Shown: positions 1 to 6,948 of the stretch, piece after piece
Layout: each line of letters starts with the position of its first letter
How positions within the stretch are numbered: the first letter of the stretch is position 1
From: Alphaproteobacteria bacterium
GTDB taxonomy: Bacteria > Pseudomonadota > Alphaproteobacteria > Rhodobacterales > Rhodobacteraceae
Direction: 5' to 3'
Assembly: GCA_003694465.1 (NCBI GenBank)
Contig: RFKM01000024.1
Location: forward strand, 1-7,945
Length of the DNA: 7,945 nt
Notes under the pieces: generated by a model
What the model saw: the letters and a program-made list of their open reading frames with translations, nothing else
Told to the model about the DNA's origin: nothing
The model's database searches: none
Program-made: the position numbers and the translations under genes

Positions 1-1
1 C

Positions 2-1171
2 GACGGGCGGCAGGAACAGGGCGAGATTCTTGCCCTTTCCGGTGAAAGGGCGGTGATTCTGCCCGGTTCCGGGCTGGACGGCCTTTCGATCGGAACGCCG
101 GTGCGCCTCTTGGGTCCGGCGCGAATCGCCCCCGACGACAGCTGGCTTGGCCGGGTCATTGACCCTTCGGGAAAGCCGCTCGACGGACGGCCGATCCTGC
201 AGGGTCTTTCACCGCGCCCGCTGCAGGGCGCTCCGATCAATCCGGCAGAACGGCGGATGCTCGGTGCGCGTCTCGAAACCGGGCTTGCGGTGTTCAACAC
301 GCTTCTGCCCATCGTGCGCGGTCAGCGAATCGGCCTTTTCGCCGGCTCGGGCGTCGGCAAATCGACCCTTCTGGCCAAGCTCGCGCGCGGCGTGCGCGCC
401 GATGTCATCGTGATCGGCCTGATCGGCGAACGGGGCCGCGAGGTGCGCGAATTCGTCGAGCGGGTGCTCGGGCCGGAGGGCATGCGCCGCGCGGTCGTCG
501 TTGCCGCCACGTCGGATCGCTCGCCGCTGGTGCGCCGCCGTTGCGGTCTGACGGCCATGGCGGTGGCAGAACATTTCCGCGACCAGGGCCGGCATGTGCT
601 TCTGCTCGCCGACAGCATCACCCGCTTTGCCGAGGCGCACCGGGAAGTGGCGCTGGCGGCCGGTGAGAGCGGCTCTCTGCGTGGATTCCCGCCGTCGACG
701 GCGCATCAGATCACTTCGCTTTGCGAGCGCGCCGGGCCCGGTGCAGGAACTCAGGGCGACATTACCGCCGTGTTCTCGGTTCTGGTCGCCGGGTCCGACA
801 TGGAGGAACCCATCGCCGACATGCTGCGCGGGGTTCTCGATGGCCATGTGGTGCTCGACCGGAAGATCGCCGAACGCGGCCGCTTTCCGGCCATCGACCT
901 GCTGCGCTCGGTCTCGCGGGCCTTGCCAGAGGCCGCGTCGCCCGCAGAGAACACGCTCATCGCCGCGGCGCGCGAACGGCTGGGCATATACGACCGGTCG
1001 GAAATGATGGTGCGCGCCGGTCTTTACGAGGCCGGGTCCGACCCGGTGCTCGATGAGGCGATTGCCACATGGCCGAAGCTCGATGCCTTTCTTGCCGAGG
1101 ACGAGCCCGAGGACACGCGCGCCAGCTTCCGGCGCCTTGCGCAATGCCTGAAGGCCGAGGAAGCGGAATGA
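2..1171 (+). CDS. fliI: Flagellum-specific ATPase FliI (5' truncated by window edge)
   Basis: FliI is the cytoplasmic ATPase that powers the flagellar type III export apparatus and works as a hexamer with FliH and FliJ. The frame is open to the left edge. It already reads family sequence (GEILALSGERAVI) before the first GTG at 53, so that GTG is internal and the true start lies outside the window. About 389 residues are present against roughly 440 for the family. What is missing is part of the N-terminal beta-barrel domain. Visible motifs are the Walker A loop GSGVGKST at 344-367, the GERGREV motif at 425-445, and the Walker B strand VLLLADS at 596-616, followed by the SLRGFPPS and GDITAVFSVL segments of the F1-beta/FliI family. 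The GERGREV and FliI-type C-terminus separate it from F1 ATPase beta subunits. A virulence-type III homologue (SctN) is the main alternative and cannot be fully excluded without the N-terminus or neighbours. It converges on the tRNA-Thr gene. Its partners presumably lie upstream, outside the window. Confidence 0.93.
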   Translation, partial: DGRQEQGEILALSGERAVILPGSGLDGLSIGTPVRLLGPARIAPDDSWLGRVIDPSGKPLDGRPILQGLSPRPLQGAPINPAERRMLGARLETGLAVFNTLLPIVRGQRIGLFAGSGVGKSTLLAKLARGVRADVIVIGLIGERGREVREFVERVLGPEGMRRAVVVAATSDRSPLVRRRCGLTAMAVAEHFRDQGRHVLLLADSITRFAEAHREVALAAGESGSLRGFPPSTAHQITSLCERAGPGAGTQGDITAVFSVLVAGSDMEEPIADMLRGVLDGHVVLDRKIAERGRFPAIDLLRSVSRALPEAASPAENTLIAAARERLGIYDRSEMMVRAGLYEAGSDPVLDEAIATWPKLDAFLAEDEPEDTRASFRRLAQCLKAEEAE

Positions 1172-1195
1172 GGCGCGGCGCGCCAGCGGCGATCT

Positions 1196-1223
1196 AATGG
1201 GTGCCGCGGGTCGCGGCGTCATT
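1196..1223 (+). terminator. Hairpin after fliI, possible terminator without U-tract
   Basis: GCCGCG (1203-1208) and CGCGGC (1212-1217) form a perfect 6-bp stem with a 3-base loop. It extends outward through two G-T pairs and a G-C pair, then past a one-base bulge to AAT/ATT (1196-1198 with 1221-1223). The wobble pairs work only in the plus-strand RNA, which fits a stop signal for fliI. No T-run follows, so it is not a classical intrinsic terminator. It could be assisted termination, a 3' end stabiliser, or chance in GC-rich DNA. Confidence 0.35.
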
Positions 1224-1239
1224 CGGGCAAGAAGGAAGA

Positions 1240-1315
1240 TGGTGCCGGTGGAGGGACTCGAACCCCCGACCCACGCATTACGAATGCGTTGCTCTACCAG
1301 CTGAGCTACACCGGC
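1240..1315 (-). tRNA. tRNA-Thr (anticodon CGT)
   Basis: Read on the minus strand, this is a complete 76-base cloverleaf. The acceptor stem GCCGGTG pairs with CACCGGC, with discriminator A and an encoded 3' CCA (1242-1240). The D arm is GCTC...GAGC. The anticodon stem ACGCA/TGCGT holds the loop TT-CGT-AA, with the anticodon at 1282-1280. A 5-base variable loop follows, then a T arm with the canonical TTCGAGT loop. Anticodon CGT reads the threonine codon ACG. Position 37 is A, as expected for a tRNA modified to t6A, the product of the pathway that includes TsaD encoded in this window. The gene lies 47 bases downstream of hemY on the same strand and converges on fliI. It could be read from its own promoter or by read-through from hemY. 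Confidence 0.97.
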
Positions 1316-1332
1316 ACGATTTGTGCGCGTCG

Positions 1333-1361
1333 TTTATCACCGCTCAGGCGGGGTGTGTAGC
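1333..1361 (-). promoter_or_regulatory. Candidate promoter for tRNA-Thr
   Basis: On the minus strand, GCTACA (1361-1356) and GATAAA (1338-1333) are separated by 17 bases. They match the sigma-70 consensus at 3 of 6 and 4 of 6 positions. Initiation would fall near 1327, giving a leader of about 12 bases before the mature tRNA. The spacer also contains a small inverted repeat (CCGC-TCAG-GCGG at 1340-1351 on the plus strand). The position is right for a separate tRNA promoter, but the match is moderate and the call rests on inspection only. Confidence 0.3.
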
Positions 1362-1362
1362 C

Positions 1363-2853
1363 CTATTTTTCGTCTGTGTCCGCGGTGGGTGTTTCGTTTT
1401 CAAGAGCCTCAGGCCCGAGCAGCTCGGCTTCTGGTTCCAGCGTCTCGTGTTCAGCCTCCGCAACGAGTGGGCGCTGCGCCTCTCCGACGATCAGAGGCAG
1501 CATGTCGGCGCCGCCAGGCATCGACACCGCGTCGCCATCGGCCTCTTTCCAGGCCAGCGAATCGAAGGCATGGCAGTTCTGGCAGACCGGAGACCATTCG
1601 GCATGCACATGGCCGCATTTCTCGCAGACCCATTGCGGCCCGCGCGGGGCCGTCACCGCCTTGGCCAGCCAGCCGCGCACGACGTCGTCCGAGGCGCCTT
1701 CGCCGCGTTCGATCGCCGCCATCAGGGTCAGCGCGCGTTGCGAGGGGTGCCTTTCCGGCAGGTCGCCCAGCGCCGCCCGCGCGGCGGGGAAATCTCCGGC
1801 GGCGATGTGCAACTCGGCAAGAAGCATCCGGGTTTCGTCGTCGTCAGGATGAATCCTCGTCAGTGCCCGGAACCGCTTGATCCGCTCTTCGGGCGTTTCG
1901 TCGGGCACGATGTCGGCGAAGGCGGCGGCAAGGTCGGGGTGCGGATGCGCCTGCCATGCCTTGGTGAGCACCCGCGCCGCGGCCTTCGGGTTGCCCTGCT
2001 GAACATAGCTGCGCGCCGCCAGCGCCGCGGCCGGCACCAGATCGGGCGAGAGCTTGTTGGCCTCGATCGCCGCCTCGCGCGCGCGCATGTCTTCGCCCTT
2101 GGCAAAGAGATCGCGGGCTTCCTGAAGGGCGAGGATGGCATCGCGGCGCCGGCCGACATCCTTCGGCAGGGCCTTGGCGCGCACCTTCGCGGCGATGGTC
2201 TTGCGTGCGCCGGCCCAGTCGCCCTCGGCGGCCTGCAGGGCGAGCAGGATATCGCCCGTCTCGCCATGGCGCGGCTTGAGCGCGAAGGCCCTTTCGGCCA
2301 GTTTCATCGCGGTTTCCGTGTCGCCCTCGGCGAGGCGCTGCTTCATGATGCCGCGGATCCCGACGAAGCGGGTGCGTTCGTCGGCCAGCAGTTTCTTGTA
2401 GGTCTCCTCGGCCTTTTTCCGGTCACCGGCCATTTCCGCCGCCTGAGCGGTGACGAGGTTGGTCAGCTCCGGCCGGCGCAGGAACTTCTCGGCCCGCGCG
2501 GCCTTGGCCATGGCCACCCGCTCCTCGCCGGAGGCCAGCGCCATGAGCCCGTCGGCAAGGGCCTCGTATCCCTTGCGCTCTCGGTTGCGGTCGAAATACC
2601 GGCTGATCGCGGTTTCGTCGCCCCGAAGGAACCGCACGACGGCAATTGCGAGCCCCGCCAGCTTGAGCATCAGCCAGATCACCAGAACGAGGACGATCAG
2701 CGCGATGACGGCCTGAAGCGGGCCGAGGTTGAACTCGGTGGACCCGAAGGCGATGCGCACGCCGCCGGGCATTTCCATCACCACGCCGGCCCCCCAGGCG
2801 AGCGCCGCGACCGCGAGCACGAACAGAACGATCTTCAGAAGAGACCAGAGCAT
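1363..2853 (-). CDS. hemY: HemY family membrane protein (TPR, C-terminal four-Cys knuckle)
   Basis: This is the proteobacterial HemY, an inner-membrane TPR protein linked to late haem/porphyrin metabolism; its biochemical role is unsettled. It is unrelated to the Bacillus protoporphyrinogen oxidase also named HemY. The protein has 496 residues from the ATG at 2853. A GTG at 2856 is also in frame, but the Shine-Dalgarno GAGGA (2865-2861) is 7 bases from the ATG and only 4 from the GTG. Two membrane helices (about 5-26 and 46-68) form the HemY N-terminal domain, with a short periplasmic loop between them. Helical TPR-like repeats run from about 100 to 395 in the cytoplasm. Cys410, 413, 424 and 427 form a CxxC-x10-CxxC knuckle, followed by the segment AFDSLAW and an acidic tail of about 65 residues. 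The knuckle resembles the rubredoxin-like end of LapB/YciM. The gene follows mic60 after 10 bases, and its ribosome site overlaps the mic60 stop, which implies co-translation. The family call is firm; the function is not. Confidence 0.9.
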   Translation of the reverse strand: MLWSLLKIVLFVLAVAALAWGAGVVMEMPGGVRIAFGSTEFNLGPLQAVIALIVLVLVIWLMLKLAGLAIAVVRFLRGDETAISRYFDRNRERKGYEALADGLMALASGEERVAMAKAARAEKFLRRPELTNLVTAQAAEMAGDRKKAEETYKKLLADERTRFVGIRGIMKQRLAEGDTETAMKLAERAFALKPRHGETGDILLALQAAEGDWAGARKTIAAKVRAKALPKDVGRRRDAILALQEARDLFAKGEDMRAREAAIEANKLSPDLVPAAALAARSYVQQGNPKAAARVLTKAWQAHPHPDLAAAFADIVPDETPEERIKRFRALTRIHPDDDETRMLLAELHIAAGDFPAARAALGDLPERHPSQRALTLMAAIERGEGASDDVVRGWLAKAVTAPRGPQWVCEKCGHVHAEWSPVCQNCHAFDSLAWKEADGDAVSMPGGADMLPLIVGEAQRPLVAEAEHETLEPEAELLGPEALENETPTADTDEK

Positions 2854-2863
2854 CACATCATCC

Positions 2864-4069
2864 TCAATTCGTGTTCAGCGTCTTGGCGAGCGCTTCGGCG
2901 GCCCGGGTGGCGGCGAGGCGGCGCTCGGCGGCGCTCCGCCAGTCGGCCATGGCTGGTTTCGCCGCCTCGGGGAGCGTGTCGAGCTCGGCCAGCGCCGCCG
3001 CGAGATCGCCCTTGCGCAAGGCGTCTTCGGCCCGCGACAGGATCGCGTCGGCATCGTCTCCCGGGCGCGGTGTCAGAGAGCGGGTGCCGAGCTGGATCTT
3101 CAGGAATGCCGTGGTGCGGCTGATCTCGCCCTTCTCGACGGCATCGCGCAGGGCCGCGGCAATCGCCTCGCGGGCTGCCGGCGGGAAGGTGTCCTGCAGC
3201 GCGGCGAGGGTGGGCACGCCGCTTGCGGCGGCTTCGGCTAGGGCGGGCGGGATTTCGGCATCGGTCAGCGAGGAAAGCTCGGCGAGCGCCTCGTTCACCC
3301 GGGCAAGGGCGGCGCGCGCCTCGGCGGCCCGCGCGGCGGCGGCGGCCTGGGCCGAAAGCGCCTCGACGTCACCCTGCTCGGCGCGAATCTTGTCGAGCTC
3401 GGCGGCAAACATCTCGCGCAGGGCCTGCAATTCACGCGCATAGGCCTCGGCAGCCTTCTGCGCGGCCTCCGAGCCTTCCGGGGCGAGCTTTTCGACCGCC
3501 GCGAGCCGCGTTTCGAGCGCTTCGAGCCGCGCGCGGGTTTCTGAAACCGATTGTGCCAGCGCATCAATCCGGGCGGTCAGGTCACGGCGCGTGTCTGACA
3601 GCGCGGTGTCGGCGCGCAGCGCGCTCACATCGCTCTCGAGGGCCTGCACCGCCGCGCGCAGGGCCGCGATCTCTTTCCCCTGTGTCTCGACGGCCACGGC
3701 AACGGGGTCAGGCTCGGGCGTCACACCGGGAAACGGCCAGCCTTCGGGCACGATGGTGCGCGCCGCGACAAATCCGATGACCGCCGCGAGCACGCCGCCC
3801 GCAACCAGCGCGAGCATGGACGCAAGACCACCGCGGCGCGCCGGCTGCGGGCCGGGTTGCACCGGCGAGAGCGGTTCTTCGGCCGTTTCGTCGGAAGGCG
3901 CTTGCGTGGAGCTGTGCTCGTCCGAAGACGGCGCTGCCTCGCGCTCTGCCGTGCCTTTCTCGGCTGGGGGGACCTCTTCGATCACGACGGCATCTTCTGC
4001 CTCGCCTGCCGGCCCATTCGTGGCCTTTCCGGCCTCTTCCGACCCATCCGCTTTCGGGGCTTTCGCCAT
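2864..4069 (-). CDS. Alphaproteobacterial Mic60/mitofilin-like inner-membrane protein
   Basis: This 401-residue protein fits the bacterial Mic60 (mitofilin, COG4223-type) family. Members bend inner membrane and support cristae or, in purple alphaproteobacteria, intracytoplasmic membranes. The layout matches the family: a polar, Glu/Pro/Ala-rich N-terminal tail (1-78), an RR doublet and one membrane helix (about 81-103), a long coiled coil of Ala/Glu/Leu/Arg heptads (about 125-265), and a C-terminal mitofilin-like helical region (about 285-395). By topology the tail should be cytoplasmic and the coiled coil periplasmic. The start ATG at 4069 has a strong Shine-Dalgarno, GAGGAGA (4080-4074). 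It lies between hemD (73 bases upstream) and hemY (10 bases downstream), the known location of bacterial mic60. Coiled-coil composition makes sequence similarity weak, so synteny carries part of the call. Some databases may label it simply as a hypothetical or phage-tail-like coiled-coil protein. Confidence 0.82.
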   Translation of the reverse strand: MAKAPKADGSEEAGKATNGPAGEAEDAVVIEEVPPAEKGTAEREAAPSSDEHSSTQAPSDETAEEPLSPVQPGPQPARRGGLASMLALVAGGVLAAVIGFVAARTIVPEGWPFPGVTPEPDPVAVAVETQGKEIAALRAAVQALESDVSALRADTALSDTRRDLTARIDALAQSVSETRARLEALETRLAAVEKLAPEGSEAAQKAAEAYARELQALREMFAAELDKIRAEQGDVEALSAQAAAAARAAEARAALARVNEALAELSSLTDAEIPPALAEAAASGVPTLAALQDTFPPAAREAIAAALRDAVEKGEISRTTAFLKIQLGTRSLTPRPGDDADAILSRAEDALRKGDLAAALAELDTLPEAAKPAMADWRSAAERRLAATRAAEALAKTLNTN

Positions 4070-4142
4070 GATTTCTCCTCACGAATCTCGACCCAGGGTA
4101 TGACCATGGCCGCGGCGACCCTATCGCCCCGCCCCCCGGGCC

Positions 4143-4829
4143 TCAAGCGCGCAAGGCAGCGCGGATCGCCGCAAGCATCTCCTTGCCGTCGGGGGCGGGA
4201 ATGGTCTGGGCGGCATGGCCGGTTGCGCCCTCCCAGGCTTGCGCGACGGCGGGGCTCAGGGCCAGAACCCGAACGGCCGGGCCGACCTCGTCGAGCCCTT
4301 CGGCAACCAGTCGGGCGCTGCGCGGCGAATAAAGCGGCAGAACCGCAGGATCGGTGCCCGACAGGGCAGCCCGGGCTTCGTCGGTCAGGGGAAGGGGGCG
4401 CTGGTCATAGATCACGGCCTCCTTGCAGGAAATTCCGCCAGCTTCGAGACGTGCGGCAATGTCGCCCCGGGCATGGGTGCCCCGCAGATGAACGAGCGGC
4501 TGCGGAACATCGGCGCGTGCGGCAAGGAGCCTTGCCACCAGATCGTCGGCATCACGCGCCGCGAGGTGCACGCGGGCGCCTTTCTCGCGGGCGGCATGGG
4601 CCGTCTTGGCGCCGACGCAATAGGCCGAGACGCCGGCGAGGCCGGGGCAGAAGGGTGCGGCGCTGGCCGAGGTGAGAATGACGGCGGCGCTTCCATCGAG
4701 GGTGGGCGGCGGGCCGGCGGCGGCGATCTCCAGAACCGGCGAGACAATCACCCGCACCCCGGGCCCGATTTCCCGCGCGAGCGCGCGCGACTGCGCTTCG
4801 GGGCGGGTCAGCACGAGCGTGGGTGTCAT
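4143..4829 (-). CDS. hemD: Uroporphyrinogen-III synthase HemD
   Basis: HemD closes hydroxymethylbilane into uroporphyrinogen III with inversion of ring D, the branch point for haem, bacteriochlorophyll, sirohaem and cobalamin. It is a soluble cytoplasmic enzyme. The protein has 228 residues, slightly short of the usual 240-260. Family patterns are the opening [10 protein letters not shown], the hinge region [15 protein letters not shown] (about 112-126), [32 protein letters not shown] (about 165-180), and the closing pattern [12 protein letters not shown]. HemD is poorly conserved, so the combination of patterns and its mic60/hemY neighbours matters. The ATG at 4829 has an upstream GAGAGG about 4 bases away. 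It is the first gene of the leftward cluster and is divergent from tsaD. No hemC lies next to it in this window. Confidence 0.93.
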   Translation of the reverse strand: MTPTLVLTRPEAQSRALAREIGPGVRVIVSPVLEIAAAGPPPTLDGSAAVILTSASAAPFCPGLAGVSAYCVGAKTAHAAREKGARVHLAARDADDLVARLLAARADVPQPLVHLRGTHARGDIAARLEAGGISCKEAVIYDQRPLPLTDEARAALSGTDPAVLPLYSPRSARLVAEGLDEVGPAVRVLALSPAVAQAWEGATGHAAQTIPAPDGKEMLAAIRAALRA

Positions 4830-4862
4830 CTGGCCTCTCGGGATTGTCTGGCGCCATGGTCA

Positions 4863-4891
4863 GTGTTACCTCGGCACGAACCCCGTCACAA
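4863..4891 (-). promoter_or_regulatory. Candidate promoter for the hemD-mic60-hemY operon
   Basis: On the minus strand, TTGTGA (4891-4886) and TAACAC (4868-4863) are spaced by exactly 17 bases. They match the sigma-70 consensus at 4 of 6 and 3 of 6 positions. Initiation near 4856 would give a leader of about 27 bases before the hemD ATG. The opposite-strand pair TTGTCT (4844-4849) and TACCTC (4867-4872), also 17 bases apart, could serve tsaD but its -10 match is poor. If both are real, they overlap and would compete. No palindrome convincing as a regulator site is seen here. Confidence 0.33.
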
Positions 4892-4900
4892 CCGGCGCCC

Positions 4901-5998
4901 ATGTCCGATACCGTCACCATTCTTGGCCTTGAATCGAGCTGCGACGATACTGCGGCGGCCATCGTTCGCCACCGCGTGGGCGCCGCGCCCGAGATCCTGT
5001 CGTCGGTCGTGGCCGGGCAGAACGAGCTGCATGCGGCGTTTGGCGGCGTCGTGCCGGAAATCGCGGCGCGGGCCCATACCGAAAGGCTCGACATCTGCGT
5101 CGAAGAGGCGCTGGCCGACGCGGGCCTCGGACTCGATGCGCTCGATGCGATCGCGGTGACGGCAGGGCCGGGGCTGATCGGCGGCGTGCTGGCGGGGGTG
5201 ATGCTCGCCAAGGGCCTTGCCGCGGCGACGGGTCTGCCGCTGATCGGGGTCAACCATCTTGCCGGCCATGCGCTGACCCCCCGGCTCACCGATGAAGCGG
5301 CCTTTCCCTACCTGATGCTGCTGGTCTCGGGCGGGCATTGCCAGTTCCTCGTGGTTTCGGGGCCTGACGCCTTCACCCGCCTCGGCGGCACGATCGACGA
5401 TGCGCCGGGCGAGGCCTTCGACAAGGCGGCGCGGCTGCTTGGCCTGCCGCAGCCGGGGGGGCCGTCGGTCGAGGCCGAGGCGGCGAAGGGCGATCCGGCC
5501 CGGTTCCACCTGCCGCGCCCGCTGCTCGACAGGCCGGGGCACGACATGTCGTTCTCCGGGCTCAAGACAGCCCTTCTGCGCGCGCGCGACAGGCTCATCG
5601 AGCGCGACGGCGGCCTGCACCGGCAAGACCGCGCCGACCTGTGCGCCTCGTTCCAGGCGGCGGTGACCGACGTTCTGGCCGAGAAATCGCGCCGGGCGCT
5701 GGGCGCCTATCTGGCGCTGTCGCCCGAGCGGCCGACGCTGGCGGTCGCCGGTGGCGTTTCGGCAAACCGGCAGATCCGTGCCGCCCTCGAGCAGGTGGCG
5801 GCCGAGGCGGGGGCGGCGTTTCTCGCGCCCCCCCTCGACCTGTGCACCGACAATGCCGCGATGATCGCCTGGGCGGGGATCGAACGCTTTCGTGCCGGGC
5901 ACCGCGACGACATGACGCTCGAGGCACGCCCCCGCTGGCCTCTGGACCGGCGCGCGCCCGCCATGCTTGGATCGGGCCGGAAGGGAGCCAAGGCATGA
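4901..5998 (+). CDS. tsaD: tRNA t6A37 threonylcarbamoyltransferase TsaD
   Basis: TsaD (formerly Gcp/YgjD) transfers the threonylcarbamoyl group from TC-AMP to A37 of tRNAs reading ANN codons, together with TsaB and TsaE. From the ATG at 4901 it has 365 residues, at the upper end of the usual 335-365. It shows the family opening [16 protein letters not shown] (residues 7-22) and the VPEIAARAH segment (51-59). Metal ligands are the HxxxH pair His119/His123 in NHLAGHALT and Asp317 in CTDNAAM. Nucleotide-site segments are LLVSGGHCQ (140-148), [14 protein letters not shown] (162-175), MSFSGLKTA (216-224) and VAGGVSANR (282-290). In-frame starts also exist at GTG 4823, which would overlap hemD by 7 bases, and at ATG 4856. 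The 4901 start is chosen because the conserved protein begins just after it, although no strong Shine-Dalgarno precedes it. Its stop overlaps the gpsA start by 4 bases (ATGA). Confidence 0.96.
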   Translation: MSDTVTILGLESSCDDTAAAIVRHRVGAAPEILSSVVAGQNELHAAFGGVVPEIAARAHTERLDICVEEALADAGLGLDALDAIAVTAGPGLIGGVLAGVMLAKGLAAATGLPLIGVNHLAGHALTPRLTDEAAFPYLMLLVSGGHCQFLVVSGPDAFTRLGGTIDDAPGEAFDKAARLLGLPQPGGPSVEAEAAKGDPARFHLPRPLLDRPGHDMSFSGLKTALLRARDRLIERDGGLHRQDRADLCASFQAAVTDVLAEKSRRALGAYLALSPERPTLAVAGGVSANRQIRAALEQVAAEAGAAFLAPPLDLCTDNAAMIAWAGIERFRAGHRDDMTLEARPRWPLDRRAPAMLGSGRKGAKA

Positions 5999-6945
5999 GC
6001 GAGATCGCGGTTCTGGGAGCGGGGGCCTTCGGCACGGCGCTGGCGATTTCGCTGGCCCGGGATGGCCGGTCGGTGACGCTGTGGGGGCGCGACGTGGCCG
6101 ACATGGCGCAACGGCGCGAAAACCGCCGCCGTCTGCCGGGCTTTGCCTTCCCGGAGGCGCTCGCGGTGACGCCCGATCTTGCCGAAGCCGCCCGCGCGCC
6201 GATCGTCCTGCTCGCCCTGCCGCTGCAGCGGCTGGCCTCGTTTCTCGCCGAACATGGCGCGCTCTTTCCCGATCAGGCGCTGGTCTGCTGCGCGAAGGGG
6301 GTTGACCGCGCCACCGGCCTTGGCGCCTCCGAGATCATCGCCCGCGCCTGCCCCGGCGCGCGGCCGGCGGTGCTGTCCGGCCCGAGTTTCGCGGTCGACA
6401 TCGCCGCGGGCCTGCCCACGGCGCTGACCATTGCCGCGGCCGACCCGGAGCCGCTCCAACACGCCCTGACCACCTCGAACATCCGCCTTTACCGCACCAC
6501 CGACATGATCGGCGTCGAACTGGGCGGCGCGCTCAAGAACGTCGTGGCCATCGCCTGCGGCATCACCATCGGCGCCGGGCTGGGCGAAAGTGCCCGCGCC
6601 GCGCTGATGACCCGGGGCTATGCCGAGATGAACCGCTTTGCCCAGGCGCGGGGGGCGCGGCCGGAGACCCTTTCGGGGCTTTCGGGCCTCGGCGACCTCG
6701 CACTCACCTGCACCTCGGAAAAATCGCGCAACTTCAGCTTCGGTCTGGCCCTCGGGCGCGGGGCGCCGCCGCCGGAAGGGGTGACCATCGAGGGGCAGGC
6801 CACCGCGGCGGCGGTCTCCGATGCGGCCCGCGCCGCGGGGCTGGAAATGCCGATTGCCGACAATGTCGTCGCCGTTCTCGAGGGGCGCATCACCATAGGT
6901 CAGGCCGTCGAAACCCTGCTTTCGCGGCCGCTCAGGGAGGAATGA
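5995..6945 (+). CDS. gpsA: Glycerol-3-phosphate dehydrogenase [NAD(P)+] GpsA
   Basis: GpsA reduces dihydroxyacetone phosphate to sn-glycerol 3-phosphate, the backbone precursor of phospholipids. It is a soluble cytoplasmic enzyme. The 316-residue length is close to the usual 320-340. The Rossmann fold opens with [12 protein letters not shown] (residues 6-17). [13 protein letters not shown] (98-110) carries the conserved Lys101, and [16 protein letters not shown] (127-142) is a family signature. Lys181 in [11 protein letters not shown] is the catalytic lysine position. [12 protein letters not shown] (230-241) with Asp234 and SRNF (244-247) complete the substrate site, and VTIEGQ (263-268) is also conserved. 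The start ATG overlaps the tsaD stop (ATGA), with an AGGGAG ribosome site at about 5982-5987. The frame is open upstream to 5641, but that part is out of frame with tsaD and is not coding. The stop is followed directly by the next ATG. Confidence 0.96.
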   Translation: MSEIAVLGAGAFGTALAISLARDGRSVTLWGRDVADMAQRRENRRRLPGFAFPEALAVTPDLAEAARAPIVLLALPLQRLASFLAEHGALFPDQALVCCAKGVDRATGLGASEIIARACPGARPAVLSGPSFAVDIAAGLPTALTIAAADPEPLQHALTTSNIRLYRTTDMIGVELGGALKNVVAIACGITIGAGLGESARAALMTRGYAEMNRFAQARGARPETLSGLSGLGDLALTCTSEKSRNFSFGLALGRGAPPPEGVTIEGQATAAAVSDAARAAGLEMPIADNVVAVLEGRITIGQAVETLLSRPLREE

Positions 6946-6948
6946 ATG
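6934..6948 (+). promoter_or_regulatory. Ribosome binding site inside the gpsA end, for the YciI-family gene
   Basis: AGGGAGG (6934-6940) lies within the last gpsA codons, 5 bases before the ATG at 6946. The gpsA TGA (6943-6945) directly precedes that ATG with no spacer. This fixes the start of the small gene and suggests coupled re-initiation. Confidence 0.75.

Noticed and set aside
209..1222. A 337-codon minus-strand open frame opposite fliI.
   Set aside because: It covers the conserved FliI ATPase region and has no recognisable domain, so it is treated as a shadow.
1240..1315. tRNA-Thr as an integration site for a mobile element.
   Set aside because: No integrase, no duplicated tRNA 3' end and no foreign-looking composition were seen beside it. 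Its 3' side runs straight into the fliI end.
1201..3123. A 640-codon plus-strand open frame crossing the tRNA, hemY and the end of mic60.
   Set aside because: It is antisense to two well-supported genes and arises from GC-rich codon bias. Its start translates the tRNA complement into the peptide WRDSNPRPTHYECVALPAEL, a well-known false protein produced by reverse-strand tRNA genes.
4114..4128. Small inverted repeat GGCGA-CCCTA-TCGCC between hemD and mic60, considered as an attenuator or terminator.
   Set aside because: The stem is only 5 bp, no T-run follows on the minus strand, and such repeats are frequent by chance at this GC content.
4886..5902. A 338-codon minus-strand open frame opposite tsaD.
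   Set aside because: It lies entirely over TsaD coding sequence, has low-complexity Arg/Gly/Gln-rich content and shows no family motif.
5641..5994. Extension of gpsA upstream into tsaD.
   Set aside because: The Rossmann motif begins directly after the ATG at 5995, which has a good ribosome site. The upstream part is out of frame with tsaD and unlike any GpsA N-terminus.
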